Assembly (NCBI RefSeq): GCF_032393985.1
Contig: NZ_CP135918.1
Coordinates: 3,844,001-3,908,000, forward strand
Reading direction: 5' to 3'
Origin: Fischerella sp. JS2
Lineage (GTDB): Bacteria > Cyanobacteriota > Cyanobacteriia > Cyanobacteriales > Nostocaceae
DNA: 64,000 nucleotides
This document shows, piece after piece, positions 19,745 through 29,076 of the stretch. Within the stretch, counting starts at the first letter, position 1. Every line of letters starts with the position of its first letter. The notes under the pieces are model-generated. The model did not search any database. It saw only the letters and a program-made list of their open reading frames with translations, and was not told the origin of the DNA. The translations under genes were made by a program, and so were the position numbers.

Positions 19745-21748
19745 ATGTCTGTTTTTGTTGCTGTTGAGCAAATTGATAAAGTTTTTAATCTCACTGGTGG
19801 TGGACAATATATTGCCCTCAAAGGAATTGACCTCCAAATAAAAAAAGGCGAATTTGTTTCCTTAATTGGTCACTCTGGTTGTGGTAAATCCACCTTATTA
19901 AATATGATTGCAGGTTTGGATTTACCAACAGAAGGTTTAGTCACCTTAGAAGGTAAACGCATCAGCAAACCAGGACCAGATCGAATGGTGGTGTTTCAAA
20001 ACTATTCTCTATTACCTTGGCGGACGGTAAGAGAAAACATCGCCTTAGCAGTAGATTCTGTGATGACACATTTGCCTGCGGGGGAACGTCGGGCGATTGT
20101 CGAAAAACATATAGATATGGTCGGTTTGCGTCCCCATGCAGACAAACCGCCCGGAATGTTATCAGGAGGACAAAAACAACGAGTAGCGATCGCTCGCGCT
20201 TTAGCCATTCGTCCCAAGTTACTATTATTAGATGAACCCTTTGGGGCATTGGATGCCCTCACACGGGGTAACTTGCAAGAACAGCTAATGCAAATCTGTG
20301 AAGAAAACGAAGTCACCGCCGTCATGGTGACACACGATGTAGACGAAGCAGTGCTGCTTTCTGACAGAATAGTCATGCTCACCAATGGGCCAGAATCAAA
20401 AATTGGTGGCATTCTAGAAGTAGATATCCCTAGACCCCGTAAACGGATGGAAGTAGTTGAACATCCCAGCTACTATAGCTTGCGGAGTGAAATGATTTAC
20501 TTCCTCAACCAACAGAAACGCATCAAAAAAATTCGGGCGCGCAAAACTACAATTGTTTCTAAGCACGGTTTAGAAAAAGTCAATCTTGAAATCGGCTTTG
20601 TACCGCTAACAGCTTGCGCCCCCCTAGCAATAGCCAAAGAAAAAGGCTTTTTTGCTAAACACGGCTTAGATGATGTCAATTTAGTCCGCGAAACCAGTTG
20701 GCGTGGTATCGTCGATGGTATGAGTGGCGGATATTTAGACGCAGCCCAAATGCCTTCTGGGATGCCAATGTGGTTAACTTTGGGAGGAAATGATAACCGA
20801 CCTCTACCTGTTGTTACCTCCCTAACAATGACACGCAATGGTAATGCCATTACCTTAGCAAAACGTTTTTACGACCAAGGCATACAAACCGTTGCAGAAT
20901 TCAAACAGTATCTGAAGAGTACCCGTACCGAACCCCATATCATGGGAGTGGTACATCCTTCCTCAATGCATAGTTTACTTTTACGTTACTGGCTAGCAGC
21001 AGGAGGCGTTGACCCTGACGCCGATGTCGATATTAAGACCATTCCGCCAGCCCAGATGGTAGCCGACTTACAAGCTGGAAGTATCGATGGTTACTGTGTA
21101 GGCGAACCCTGGAACTACCGCGCTGCTTCTGAAGGTATTGGCTTTACCATCGCTACAGACTTAGAAGTTTGGTTAGGACACCCAGGTAAAGTTTTAGGTG
21201 TACGGGAAGATTGGGCAGCAGCTTATCCTAACACCAATATTGCCTTGACTAAAGCTTTACTAGAAGCTTGCTATTACTGTTCACGTCCAGAAAACGCCGA
21301 AGAAATTCGCCAGATTTTGGCGCAACGGGAATATGTCAGCACCGATATGGAGTACATCCAAATCGAAGATCCGAATAACGCCACTTGTGACTTAGACCAT
21401 CCCATGCGGGAATATGCTCACCACCAATTTTACGGAGAATCTGCGATTAACCGCCCCAGTCGCACAGAACAGATATGGATTATGACCCAATTAGCGCGTT
21501 GGGGTGAAGTGCCTTTCCCCCGAAATTGGGTAGAAATTGTCGAACGAGTATGTCGAGTCGGTGTGTTTAGTACAGCTGCCCGTGAATTGGGTATGGATAT
21601 TAGTTATACCCGTCAACCAATCAAACTGTTCGATGGCACTAGCTTTAATGCTGATGACCCGATCGCTTATCTTAACAGCCTCAGAATTAGACGTGATTTT
21701 TCAGTTGCCGAAGTTATTCTTGACACACCAGTTAGGAGAGTAGCCTAA
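19745..21748 (+). CDS. cmpC: CmpC: ATPase fused to a CmpA-like substrate-binding domain
   Basis: The protein is 667 residues. Residues 1-260 are an ABC ATPase with Walker A GHSGCGKST at 42-50, signature LSGGQKQRV, Walker B LLLLDEP and switch His in MVTHD. From about residue 275 a second domain resembles CmpA (EIGFVPLTACAPLAIAKEKG, then SSMHSLLLRYWLAAGG and YCVGEPWNYR). This fused layout is specific to NrtC/CmpC. The C-terminal domain is believed to sense the substrate on the inner side and regulate transport. Its ATG follows AGGAATT. Confidence 0.9.
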   Translation: MSVFVAVEQIDKVFNLTGGGQYIALKGIDLQIKKGEFVSLIGHSGCGKSTLLNMIAGLDLPTEGLVTLEGKRISKPGPDRMVVFQNYSLLPWRTVRENIALAVDSVMTHLPAGERRAIVEKHIDMVGLRPHADKPPGMLSGGQKQRVAIARALAIRPKLLLLDEPFGALDALTRGNLQEQLMQICEENEVTAVMVTHDVDEAVLLSDRIVMLTNGPESKIGGILEVDIPRPRKRMEVVEHPSYYSLRSEMIYFLNQQKRIKKIRARKTTIVSKHGLEKVNLEIGFVPLTACAPLAIAKEKGFFAKHGLDDVNLVRETSWRGIVDGMSGGYLDAAQMPSGMPMWLTLGGNDNRPLPVVTSLTMTRNGNAITLAKRFYDQGIQTVAEFKQYLKSTRTEPHIMGVVHPSSMHSLLLRYWLAAGGVDPDADVDIKTIPPAQMVADLQAGSIDGYCVGEPWNYRAASEGIGFTIATDLEVWLGHPGKVLGVREDWAAAYPNTNIALTKALLEACYYCSRPENAEEIRQILAQREYVSTDMEYIQIEDPNNATCDLDHPMREYAHHQFYGESAINRPSRTEQIWIMTQLARWGEVPFPRNWVEIVERVCRVGVFSTAARELGMDISYTRQPIKLFDGTSFNADDPIAYLNSLRIRRDFSVAEVILDTPVRRVA

Positions 21749-21848
21749 TTTCAGGGACAAGGGAGACAAACCAGACAAGAGGGACAATATTGTTACTCCC
21801 CACACTCCCCATACTCCCCACACTATACCCTATTCCTACCTATCCACC

Positions 21849-22718
21849 ATGCAAAACCGTAACTTTACAATTACCGATACCACTACAAATACCCTGGGAA
21901 GACCTCTAGCAACTGCAACTTCTAACCGTAAACCTTACTTAGAAATTAAAGACGTTAGCAAAGTCTATCCCACCAAAAATGGCCCTTTTACTGTATTAGA
22001 TGGAGTCAACCTCAACGTCGGTGAAGGTGAATTTATTTGCGTTATTGGTCACTCTGGTTGTGGTAAATCTACCCTTCTCAACATGGTATCTGGGTTCAAC
22101 CAACCAACCAATGGGCAAGTTTTGCTAGAAGGAAAACCCATTACTAAACCAGGACCAGATAGAATGGTCGTATTCCAAAACTATGCGCTATTACCTTGGC
22201 GGACTGCTTTTGAAAATATCTACCTAGCTGTCAACGCGGTTCATCCTAACAAGTTGGAAGCGGAAAAATCAGCAATTGTCAGGGAACACTTGGCAATGGT
22301 GGGGTTAGCAGACGCTATGGATAAGAAACCCACCCAAATGTCCGGTGGTATGAGACAACGGGTTTCCATTGCCCGTGCTTTAGCAATTCGTCCAAAAGTT
22401 TTGATTTTAGATGAACCTTTCGGGGCGCTGGATGCCATTACCAAAGAAGAGTTACAGGAAGAACTGCTGAAAATCTGGAACGAAAACCGTTGCACAGTTT
22501 TGATGATTACCCATGACATCGATGAAGCCCTGTTTTTAGCAGATAAGTTGGTAATGATGACTAATGGGCCCCGCGCTAAAATTGGCGAAGTCATGGAAAT
22601 TCCATTTTCCCGTCCTCGTGACAGATCCCGGATTATGGAAGATCCGCAATACTACAAATTGCGTAACTATGCCCTAGATTTCCTATTTAATCGTTATGCC
22701 CACGATGATGTAGGATAG
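21849..22718 (+). CDS. cmpD: CmpD: second ATPase of the bicarbonate transporter
   Basis: This 289-residue ABC ATPase has Walker A GHSGCGKST at 67-75, signature MSGGMRQRV, Walker B VLILDEP and MITHD. It has an N-terminal extension of about 30 residues but no substrate-binding domain, which distinguishes it from CmpC, with which it would form the heterodimer. The 100-nt gap after cmpC contains ACTCCCCA repeats, and the ribosome-binding site is weak. Confidence 0.88.
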   Translation: MQNRNFTITDTTTNTLGRPLATATSNRKPYLEIKDVSKVYPTKNGPFTVLDGVNLNVGEGEFICVIGHSGCGKSTLLNMVSGFNQPTNGQVLLEGKPITKPGPDRMVVFQNYALLPWRTAFENIYLAVNAVHPNKLEAEKSAIVREHLAMVGLADAMDKKPTQMSGGMRQRVSIARALAIRPKVLILDEPFGALDAITKEELQEELLKIWNENRCTVLMITHDIDEALFLADKLVMMTNGPRAKIGEVMEIPFSRPRDRSRIMEDPQYYKLRNYALDFLFNRYAHDDVG

Positions 22719-22729
22719 CCAAGTGTAGA

Positions 22730-22771
22730 GGCGGGTTTATCGAAACAGTCTATTAATTGGATAAACTCGCC
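22730..22771. terminator. Hairpin downstream of cmpD
   Basis: GGCGGGTTTATC (22730) pairs with GATAAACTCGCC (22760), 12 bp with one G-U, starting 11 nt after the stop codon. There is no clear T run, so it may act as an mRNA 3' stabiliser rather than a full intrinsic terminator. Confidence 0.5.
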
Positions 22772-23481
22772 TGTCTGTTTGAATTGGAACTAATTGTATT
22801 TGCTGAATGTCTTTGTAGCTAATGTTAAAAAAGTATTTATGATCAGCTTAACTCATGGTTAGTATAGATAATTAACAATGCATAAATTCTTTGAGTCGGA
22901 ATTCCTGACGATACATAAATAATTATTTATCAAAACTATATTATTTTTTATTTAAGAATAATTGCCTAAACATTAACTTATTGGGCAGTAAAAGTTGTAT
23001 GCTATTTTATATCAAAGTTAAATACGTTTGACGCATAAGTGCGGTTTTTGGGAACATCTGCGAAATTACAAATTAAATAGCGGGAGTCTGCTTTTTAAGC
23101 TCAACTCGACGCAAGCGATGCTTGCAATTTAAACAAGCAGACTGAGAGCAAGAAATAAATTTTATTTCTTGTAGTATTTTGCTTGCGATACAACTGTCTT
23201 CATATATCTTGTACAAAGCTTGATTTTTGCCAAAACTGTCCCAGAATAACAACTGCTATTTACCTCAAAAACAGATTATTTCATGCCAGTTGCACAGGTG
23301 AATCGGCTATTTACTGCTATATAAAAATATCTACCAAAACTTGATTATAGCATAATAGCAGGGAGCTTAAGCAAGTAAGTTTTTGAGGTTTGAGGCAAGT
23401 GCATATTTTGGCATATTTGAATGCTAAATCCAAGCTAAAAGTTAGTGAATTCACAGTTCTGTTGTGATTACATCCCCATTC
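22772..23481. other. Intergenic region upstream of bicA
   Basis: No gene is seen. It is AT-rich. A palindromic stretch at about 23083-23180 (GCAAGAAATAAATTTTATTTC, and GTCTGCTT with AAGCAGAC) resembles one near 54750. It probably contains the bicA promoter. Confidence 0.5.
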
Positions 23482-25200
23482 ATGCAACTGACTAATACGA
23501 TTCATTTCCGAAATTTACGTGGCGATCTTTTTGGTGGTTTAACAGCTGCGATTGTTTCTTTACCACTCGCGTTAGCCTTCGGTGTCGCCTCTGGTGCTGG
23601 AGCTGAGGCTGGTCTTTACGGTGCTGTTTGTGTCGGGTTTTTTGCGGCACTGTTTGGAGGTACACCGACCCTGATTTCTGAACCAACGGGGCCGATGACC
23701 GTAGTCATGACTGGAATTGTCGCCACAATGACTGCAAATAACCCAGACAATGGCTTAGCAATGGCATTCACTGTGGTGATGCTAGCAGGGATATTTCAAA
23801 TTTTATTTGGCGTATTCAGGCTAGGGAAATATGTTACCCTCATGCCCTATAGTGTGATTTCAGGCTTTATGTCAGGAATTGGAGTCATTTTGATTATTTT
23901 GCAAATTGCTCCTTTTGTCGGACAGCCTAATCCTAAAGGTGGGGTACTGGGAATGGTGCAAAATCTGCCCCAACTCCTATCAAATATTAATCCCATTGAA
24001 ACTTTTTTGGGAGTGCTGACACTGGCAATTATTTTCTTAATGCCGTCGAAATTGAAGCGCTATGCCCCTCCCCAATTAGTGGCATTAATTGTCGGTACTG
24101 TAGTTTCTCTGCTTTTCTTTGGTAATGCAGAGATCAGACGCATTGGTGAAATTCCGATGGGTCTGCCAGAATTACAAATGCCCAAATTTACTGCCTCCCA
24201 AATCACCGTCACGATCATTGATGCGGCAATGTTGGGAATGCTGGGATGTATTGATACTTTGTTGACTTCGGTGATTGCAGACAGCTTGACTCGCACCGAA
24301 CACAAATCTGACAAAGAATTGATTGGTCAGGGTATTGGTAACTTAGTTTCTGGTATATGCGGTGGGCTACCTGGTGCAGGCGCCACAATGGGAACCGTAG
24401 TAAATATTCAAACAGGAGCAAGAACAGCTTTATCTGGTATAACTAGGGCAATTATTTTGCTAGTTGTGATCCTGTGGGCTGCGAATCTGACCGAAAGTAT
24501 TCCGATGGCGGTGTTAGCAGGTATTGCACTCAAGGTCGGTATTGATATTCTCGATTGGAGTTTCCTCAAACGCGCTCATCAAGTATCCCTGAAGGGAACA
24601 ATCATTATGTATGGGGTGATGTTCCTGACAGTGTTTGTGGATTTGATTGTAGCTGTTGGCGTTGGGGTGTTCATTGCTAATATCTTAACCATTGAACGTC
24701 TTTCTAACTTGCAATCTGAAGAAGTTAAGACTATTACTGATGCGGATGATGCCATTGTTTTGAACGAACAAGAAAAGCAGTTGTTAGATCAAGCCAACGG
24801 ACGGGTACTGCTGTTCTACTTAAGTGGACCGATGGTTTTTGGAGTTTCCAAAGCGATCGCTCGTGAACATAATGCCATCAAAGACTGCGATGTTGTTATT
24901 TTGGACTTGAGTGATGTACCTTTGTTGGGTGTCACAGCTTCACTAGCGATCGAAAATGCGATCAGAGAAGCAGTTGAAAAAGGTCGGCATGTATTTATTG
25001 TTGGTGCAACTGGTAAAATTAAGCGACGGCTAGAAAAATTAGGCATTATACAACTATTGCCTCCACATCACTTACTGATGGATCGTAGAGAAGCACTTCA
25101 ACAAGCACTTATTTTAGTGAATGGTTACGCAGCCGAGACAAGTACTTCTGCCAGCACCAGATATCGAACTGATTTTGGTGACACTGCTGTAGTTCAGTAG
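23482..25200 (+). CDS. bicA: BicA: SulP-family sodium-dependent bicarbonate transporter
   Basis: The protein is 572 residues from the ATG at 23482, which matches the family start (MQLTNTIHFRNLRGD); the GTG at 23464 is less likely. About 14 membrane segments include GGTPTLISEPTGPMTVVMT and the conserved LTRTEHKSDKELIGQG and GGLPGAGATMGTVVNIQ. The C-terminal STAS domain begins near GRVLLFYLSGPMVFG. The match to characterised BicA is close along the whole length as I recall it. BicA is a low-affinity, high-flux bicarbonate/Na+ symporter of the plasma membrane. It follows cmpABCD and precedes a Na+/H+ antiporter gene. Confidence 0.93.
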   Translation: MQLTNTIHFRNLRGDLFGGLTAAIVSLPLALAFGVASGAGAEAGLYGAVCVGFFAALFGGTPTLISEPTGPMTVVMTGIVATMTANNPDNGLAMAFTVVMLAGIFQILFGVFRLGKYVTLMPYSVISGFMSGIGVILIILQIAPFVGQPNPKGGVLGMVQNLPQLLSNINPIETFLGVLTLAIIFLMPSKLKRYAPPQLVALIVGTVVSLLFFGNAEIRRIGEIPMGLPELQMPKFTASQITVTIIDAAMLGMLGCIDTLLTSVIADSLTRTEHKSDKELIGQGIGNLVSGICGGLPGAGATMGTVVNIQTGARTALSGITRAIILLVVILWAANLTESIPMAVLAGIALKVGIDILDWSFLKRAHQVSLKGTIIMYGVMFLTVFVDLIVAVGVGVFIANILTIERLSNLQSEEVKTITDADDAIVLNEQEKQLLDQANGRVLLFYLSGPMVFGVSKAIAREHNAIKDCDVVILDLSDVPLLGVTASLAIENAIREAVEKGRHVFIVGATGKIKRRLEKLGIIQLLPPHHLLMDRREALQQALILVNGYAAETSTSASTRYRTDFGDTAVVQ

Positions 25201-25262
25201 TACCTGAGGAAGAAAGGCACACAGAGGGCAGTCCCAATGAAAAAATTGATCGCCAATCATGA

Positions 25263-25357
25263 AAAACCTCACCCCGGCTACGCCACCCCTCTCCTGACTA
25301 AAGAGAGGGGAAGGGGGGGCCCACTCCCCTAAGGGAGTGGGGATTAGGGGTGAAGGG
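25263..25357. repeat. Dispersed inverted repeat (CCTCACCCC family), copy 3
   Basis: AACCTCACCCCGGCTACGCC is followed by CCCCTCTCCTGACTAAAGAGAGGGG and then a second hairpin, CCACTCCCCTAAGGGAGTGG. It lies about 60 bp after bicA. Confidence 0.7.
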
Positions 25358-25477
25358 GCTGTTCTTGTGAGGTGACTTTCAAGTCACAACACACAAAGAA
25401 GGAAACAATTGGTTTATCCCTCTGTGAAAAGAGTATCCAGCCCCTAAAAGCTTCCTTCTTTAGAACAATAAACAACA

Positions 25478-25501
25478 AGAGACGTTACATTCAACGTCTC
25501 T
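25478..25501. repeat. Palindrome AGAGACGTT/AACGTCTCT
   Basis: A perfect 9-bp stem with a 6-nt loop lies between bicA and the antiporter gene. It is related to the GAGACG palindromes at about 9888-9931 and 30928-30949. Confidence 0.6.
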
Positions 25502-25562
25502 ACAAAATCTAAAATTACACCTGCATTCGCAACCTGAGTAAGTCGCTACAGAGACGTAAAAA

Positions 25563-26978
25563 ATGATTTTTCCAGAATTAATAGTTAATTCAGTTACTTG
25601 GGTATCTTCCTGGAGTTCTGAGTTACAGTTTCCTGTATTAGCAACAGCAACCGAATCAGAATATGCTCCTGTTGTTCTTACCGGAGTATTACTGAGTTTA
25701 GTTGTAATTTATCTTGCCAGTAAACTTGGCGGTGAATTATCAAGGATGATGGACTTTCCGCCAGTTTTAGGGGAATTGGTTGGTGGAGTTGTAGTTGGTG
25801 CTTCCGCCTTGCATTTGTTGGTATTTCCTGAAAGTGGTGCGATCGCTTCCGACTCGCTGATTATGAAGGTACTGCAATATATTGATCATCTCAGTCCAGA
25901 AGCAGTAAATTCTGTTTTTCAAAGTCAAAGTGAGGCGATTTCGATTCTGGCTGAGTTGGGTGTAATTGTCCTCTTATTTGAAATTGGTTTGGAGTCAGAC
26001 CTCCGAGAACTCCAGAAAGTTGGTTATCAAGCAGCAATAGTAGCATGTGTTGGGGTCGCTGTTCCTTTTGTTGCTGGGACTGCGGGACTGATGTTTTTCT
26101 TTCACACCGCAGCAATTCCCGCTATTTTTGCTGGTGCAGCACTAACCGCTACAAGCATTGGTATTACCTCCAAAGTTTTATCAGAACTTGGACATCTCAA
26201 ATCTCGAGAAGGTCAAATTATTGTTGGCGCTGCTGTCATTGATGATGTTTTGGGTATTATTGTTTTGGCAGTAGTGGCAAGCCTGGCTAAAACTGGCGAA
26301 GTAGATATTTTGAACGTGATTTACTTGATTGTCAGCGCTACTGTTTTTCTCATCGGTTCAATTTTCCTGGGCAAATTCTTTAATAAAACCTTTGTCACCA
26401 TTGCTGATAAACTGCAAACACGCGGAAAACTTGTTATTCCAGCATTTATCTTTGCATTTTTCATGGCTTTTATTGGCAACGCCATCCATTTAGAAGCAAT
26501 TTTAGGTGCGTTTGCTGCTGGATTAGTTTTAGATGAAACCGATAAACGCAAAGAATTAGATCAGCAAGTAATTCCTATCGCCGATATTTTAGTACCGATT
26601 TTCTTTGTGAGTGTGGGTGCGAGAGTTGATTTAGGTGTCCTCAATCCTGTTGTTCCTGAGAATCAACAAGGATTAATCATTGCGATCTTTTTAGTAGTAG
26701 TGGCAATTATTGGCAAAATTGTCACAGGTTGGTCGGTGTTTGGTCAACCCGGAGTTAACCGCTTGGCGATCGGTGTCGGGATGATTCCCCGGGGTGAAGT
26801 AGGTTTGGTGTTCCTGGGTATTGGTGCAGCTAGTGGTGCGATCGATAAACCTCTGCAAGCAGCGATTATTATCATGGTAATTCTTACGACTTTTTTAGCA
26901 CCGCCTTTCTTACGGTTGGCATTCAAACAGTCAGTAGAAACGGAAGAGTTAGTTGAACCAGCTGATTTGATTGGGTAA
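25563..26978 (+). CDS. nhaS3: NhaS3-type Na+/H+ antiporter (CPA2 family)
   Basis: This 471-residue protein has about 12-13 membrane helices. Family motifs are FPPVLGELVGGVVVG, ELGVIVLLFEIGLESD, the ion-binding Asp-Asp pair in GAAVIDDVLGI and the LAIGVGMIPRGEVGLVF segment. It closely resembles Synechocystis NhaS3, an essential antiporter whose expression follows CO2 supply and the clock. The position next to bicA suggests it helps keep the inward Na+ gradient that powers Na+/bicarbonate symport; this is inference from context. A hairpin terminator follows. Confidence 0.82.
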   Translation: MIFPELIVNSVTWVSSWSSELQFPVLATATESEYAPVVLTGVLLSLVVIYLASKLGGELSRMMDFPPVLGELVGGVVVGASALHLLVFPESGAIASDSLIMKVLQYIDHLSPEAVNSVFQSQSEAISILAELGVIVLLFEIGLESDLRELQKVGYQAAIVACVGVAVPFVAGTAGLMFFFHTAAIPAIFAGAALTATSIGITSKVLSELGHLKSREGQIIVGAAVIDDVLGIIVLAVVASLAKTGEVDILNVIYLIVSATVFLIGSIFLGKFFNKTFVTIADKLQTRGKLVIPAFIFAFFMAFIGNAIHLEAILGAFAAGLVLDETDKRKELDQQVIPIADILVPIFFVSVGARVDLGVLNPVVPENQQGLIIAIFLVVVAIIGKIVTGWSVFGQPGVNRLAIGVGMIPRGEVGLVFLGIGAASGAIDKPLQAAIIIMVILTTFLAPPFLRLAFKQSVETEELVEPADLIG

Positions 26979-27013
26979 TTTTCACTTCTGTCTTCAACCA
27001 GCTAAGCACTCTG

Positions 27014-27058
27014 AAAAGCTGTTGTGTATTTATGATGCATAACGGCTTTTTCTTTTTT
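27014..27058 (+). terminator. Intrinsic terminator after the antiporter gene
   Basis: AAAAGCTGTT pairs with AACGGCTTTT (10 bp, one G-U), separated by 17 nt and followed by TCTTTTTTCT. It starts 36 nt after the stop codon. Confidence 0.75.
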
Positions 27059-27298
27059 CTGTTCTAATACCATTTTACGTACAGGTTTGGGTAAAATTGT
27101 AGTGTTTTTGAAACGCAGAGGATCGCAAAGGAAAGCGCAAAGGTGGGCAGCGCGTTGCGGGGGTTCCCCCCGTTGTAGCGACTGCTGTCGCGCAGAGTTC
27201 TGCTATAGGTTTTGGAGTAAGTGAGATGTCGATTGAAGTGGAAGCAAAGGAAATGGCAACATGAGGGGGAAGCTTATTAGTTTATCCCTTGTTGTTTT
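27059..27298. other. Intergenic region with GC-rich repeats
   Basis: No gene is seen. Between about 27105 and 27200 there is a GC-rich block with GCGTTGCGGGGGTTCCCCCC and GCGACTGCTGTCGCGC palindromes, typical mobile repeats of Nostocales. Confidence 0.55.
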
Positions 27299-27781
27299 AT
27301 GAACAGTCTAGAACAAGCCCAGACGGAATATGAAGCTTTTATTCAAACGTGTCAAAGTGCTATCATTGCTACAGCTGACGGGCAAGGAATACCAAATGCT
27401 AGCTATGCTCCGTTTGTAGTTGATGAGTTCAAGAATATCTATATATATATTAGTGGTCTGTCAACTCACACCCAAAACTTAGTTGTTAATCCTCATGCTA
27501 GTGTAATGGTGATCGAGGACGAGGATAAAACAGAGCAAATTTTTGCCCGTCGTCGTTTAACTTTTGAGTGTACAGTAGCTTTGATTGAGCGTGATTCCGA
27601 TATGTGGCGGGAAATTATGAATCATTTTCACGCTCGTTTTGGTGAAATTATGGAAGTATTGAGTGGCTTACAAGATTTTCGCATGTTCAAGCTCACTCCC
27701 AAAGAGGGACGCTTTGTAATTGGTTTTGGTGCGGCTTACTTTATTAGTGGTGATGACCTTAATAAACTAAAAGGTCGTTAA
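27299..27781 (+). CDS. HugZ-like pyridoxamine-5'-phosphate-oxidase-fold protein
   Basis: This 160-residue protein has the split-barrel flavin/heme-binding fold: TCQSAIIATADGQGIPNASY, then IYIYISGLSTHTQNLVVNP and RLTFECTVALIERDS, ending in RFVIGFGAAYFISGDDL. The last motif is characteristic of the HugZ/HutZ branch, which binds and degrades heme in some proteobacteria. Whether it degrades heme in this organism is unknown. No strong ribosome-binding site is seen before the ATG, and it is not in an obvious operon with iron-uptake genes. Confidence 0.8.
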   Translation: MNSLEQAQTEYEAFIQTCQSAIIATADGQGIPNASYAPFVVDEFKNIYIYISGLSTHTQNLVVNPHASVMVIEDEDKTEQIFARRRLTFECTVALIERDSDMWREIMNHFHARFGEIMEVLSGLQDFRMFKLTPKEGRFVIGFGAAYFISGDDLNKLKGR

Positions 27782-27866
27782 GAGGGAACAGCGAACAGGG
27801 AACTCGTCATCTAAAGAAGTCATAATTTGTTAGATTGCAAAAACAGATGAATTGATGAGGAGAAAC

Positions 27867-28328
27867 ATGCGATTTCTACTGTGCGGAGTCATTGCTAGCT
27901 TAGGAATTTTACCATTGCCAGCTTTAGCGCAGACACAAAACCAGCTATCCGATGCCCAAGTTGCGGCGATGGTAGAAGCATTGCGACTAGCTGCACCTAA
28001 AACAGGTAAAGCCAACGATGGCTACTACAGCGATTGGCAAGTTAAACCAGAAACCCTCAAAGGTTGGTCAAGAAATTGTCTGAAAAAAGAAGTAACACCA
28101 ATACAATTTGAAAATAGTCCGGAGTTAGCACGTCAAGTTGTTTCATGTATTGTGCGTCGTGAGTTAAATAATCAGTACGCAGCTACTAAGAATAATGAAA
28201 TCAGTGCTGTGCGTGGGACTGCTTGTTGGTGGATGACTGGTAGTTACACAGGCTGCAACAGTGGTTTTACTGGTACTTATGTACAACAGGTAGTTGGTTA
28301 TTATCAACAACAGCGTTCTAAACGTTAA
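27867..28328 (+). CDS. Secreted cyanobacterial protein of unknown function
   Basis: The product is 153 residues from the ATG at 27867, chosen because GAGGAG lies 4 nt upstream; an in-frame ATG at 27855 and a TTG at 27852 are alternatives. A clear signal peptide (MRFLLCGVIASLGILPLPALA) ends at AQT. The mature part has four Cys residues (RNCLKKE, VVSCIVRR, GTACWWMTG, TGCNSG), possibly two disulfides, and a GYYQQQR tail. I recognise no named domain; it looks like a conserved periplasmic protein. Confidence 0.7.
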   Translation: MRFLLCGVIASLGILPLPALAQTQNQLSDAQVAAMVEALRLAAPKTGKANDGYYSDWQVKPETLKGWSRNCLKKEVTPIQFENSPELARQVVSCIVRRELNNQYAATKNNEISAVRGTACWWMTGSYTGCNSGFTGTYVQQVVGYYQQQRSKR

Positions 28329-28385
28329 AAACGAACGGGGAACAGATAACATTTCCATGTTCTCTGTTCCCTCTGATAACTCACT

Positions 28386-28790
28386 TCAAAATTTGCAATT
28401 ATTTTCAGCACAATATACTGATTGATATGTACTAGAACGCTTACCAAACAGACTATAACGATTGTCGCGGATTTGTTCGTAAATGCGATCGCCTGCCCAT
28501 TTGACTCCAGGTAAAGCCCGATACGCATCCACAAAAATACTACCAAATGGTAATATACGGCCAATTTCTTCCGCCGCCGCACTACCCTGCCAGCGTTGTT
28601 CCGGCGCATTGGCATTAATCAAAATCATACCCAACTCACAATCTTGGGGTGTAATTCCCCACTCTTGGAGAGTTTGCTGATCTTGCATGGAGATGTAGCG
28701 AAACTGGTTTCCCTGATCTAGATTTTCTAGTAGTTGCACCAAGGTAACGCAAAGATTGCAGTTTCCGTCGTAGATTACGTAGTAGTTCAT
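28386..28790 (-). CDS. DCC-type thiol-disulfide oxidoreductase (DUF393)
   Basis: This 134-residue protein opens with MNYYVIYDGNCNLC, the DxxCxxC signature of the DCC/YuxK (DUF393) family, followed by the thioredoxin-like segment FRYISMQDQ and the family's ALPGVKWAGDRIYEQIRDNRY. A redox role is assumed for the family, but no substrate is established. It is convergent with the secreted protein gene at 27867 (57 nt apart). Extra Cys residues near the C-terminus (YCAENNC) could form a second redox pair. Confidence 0.82.
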   Translation of the reverse strand: MNYYVIYDGNCNLCVTLVQLLENLDQGNQFRYISMQDQQTLQEWGITPQDCELGMILINANAPEQRWQGSAAAEEIGRILPFGSIFVDAYRALPGVKWAGDRIYEQIRDNRYSLFGKRSSTYQSVYCAENNCKF

Positions 28791-29076
28791 AGTGGTCAGT
28801 TATCAGTGATCAGTTCTCAGTTATCAAGGCTATTTGCTCTATGTACTCTATGTACACTTCTTACCAACAAACAGCAAATAACTAAGCAAATATCCACCAA
28901 AAGTAAGATATTTGGATTTTTAGCAAGAACAGACAAGACAAGCATACGGGTGTCCGCTAAACTCTTCTTGAGCAAGTAATCTTATTTGAAAAAAGATTGC
29001 GACACATTGATATCGCAAACGCTTATCCAATTAATGTTTCACAATCCAAAATCCAAAATCGTATAAGAGGGTAGTC

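Noticed and set aside
17347-22718. Nitrate/nitrite transporter nrtABCD
   Set aside because: The binding-protein motifs ([19 protein letters not shown]) and the adjoining bicA, antiporter and ccaA fit cmpABCD; nirA and narB are absent. A biochemical test would settle it.
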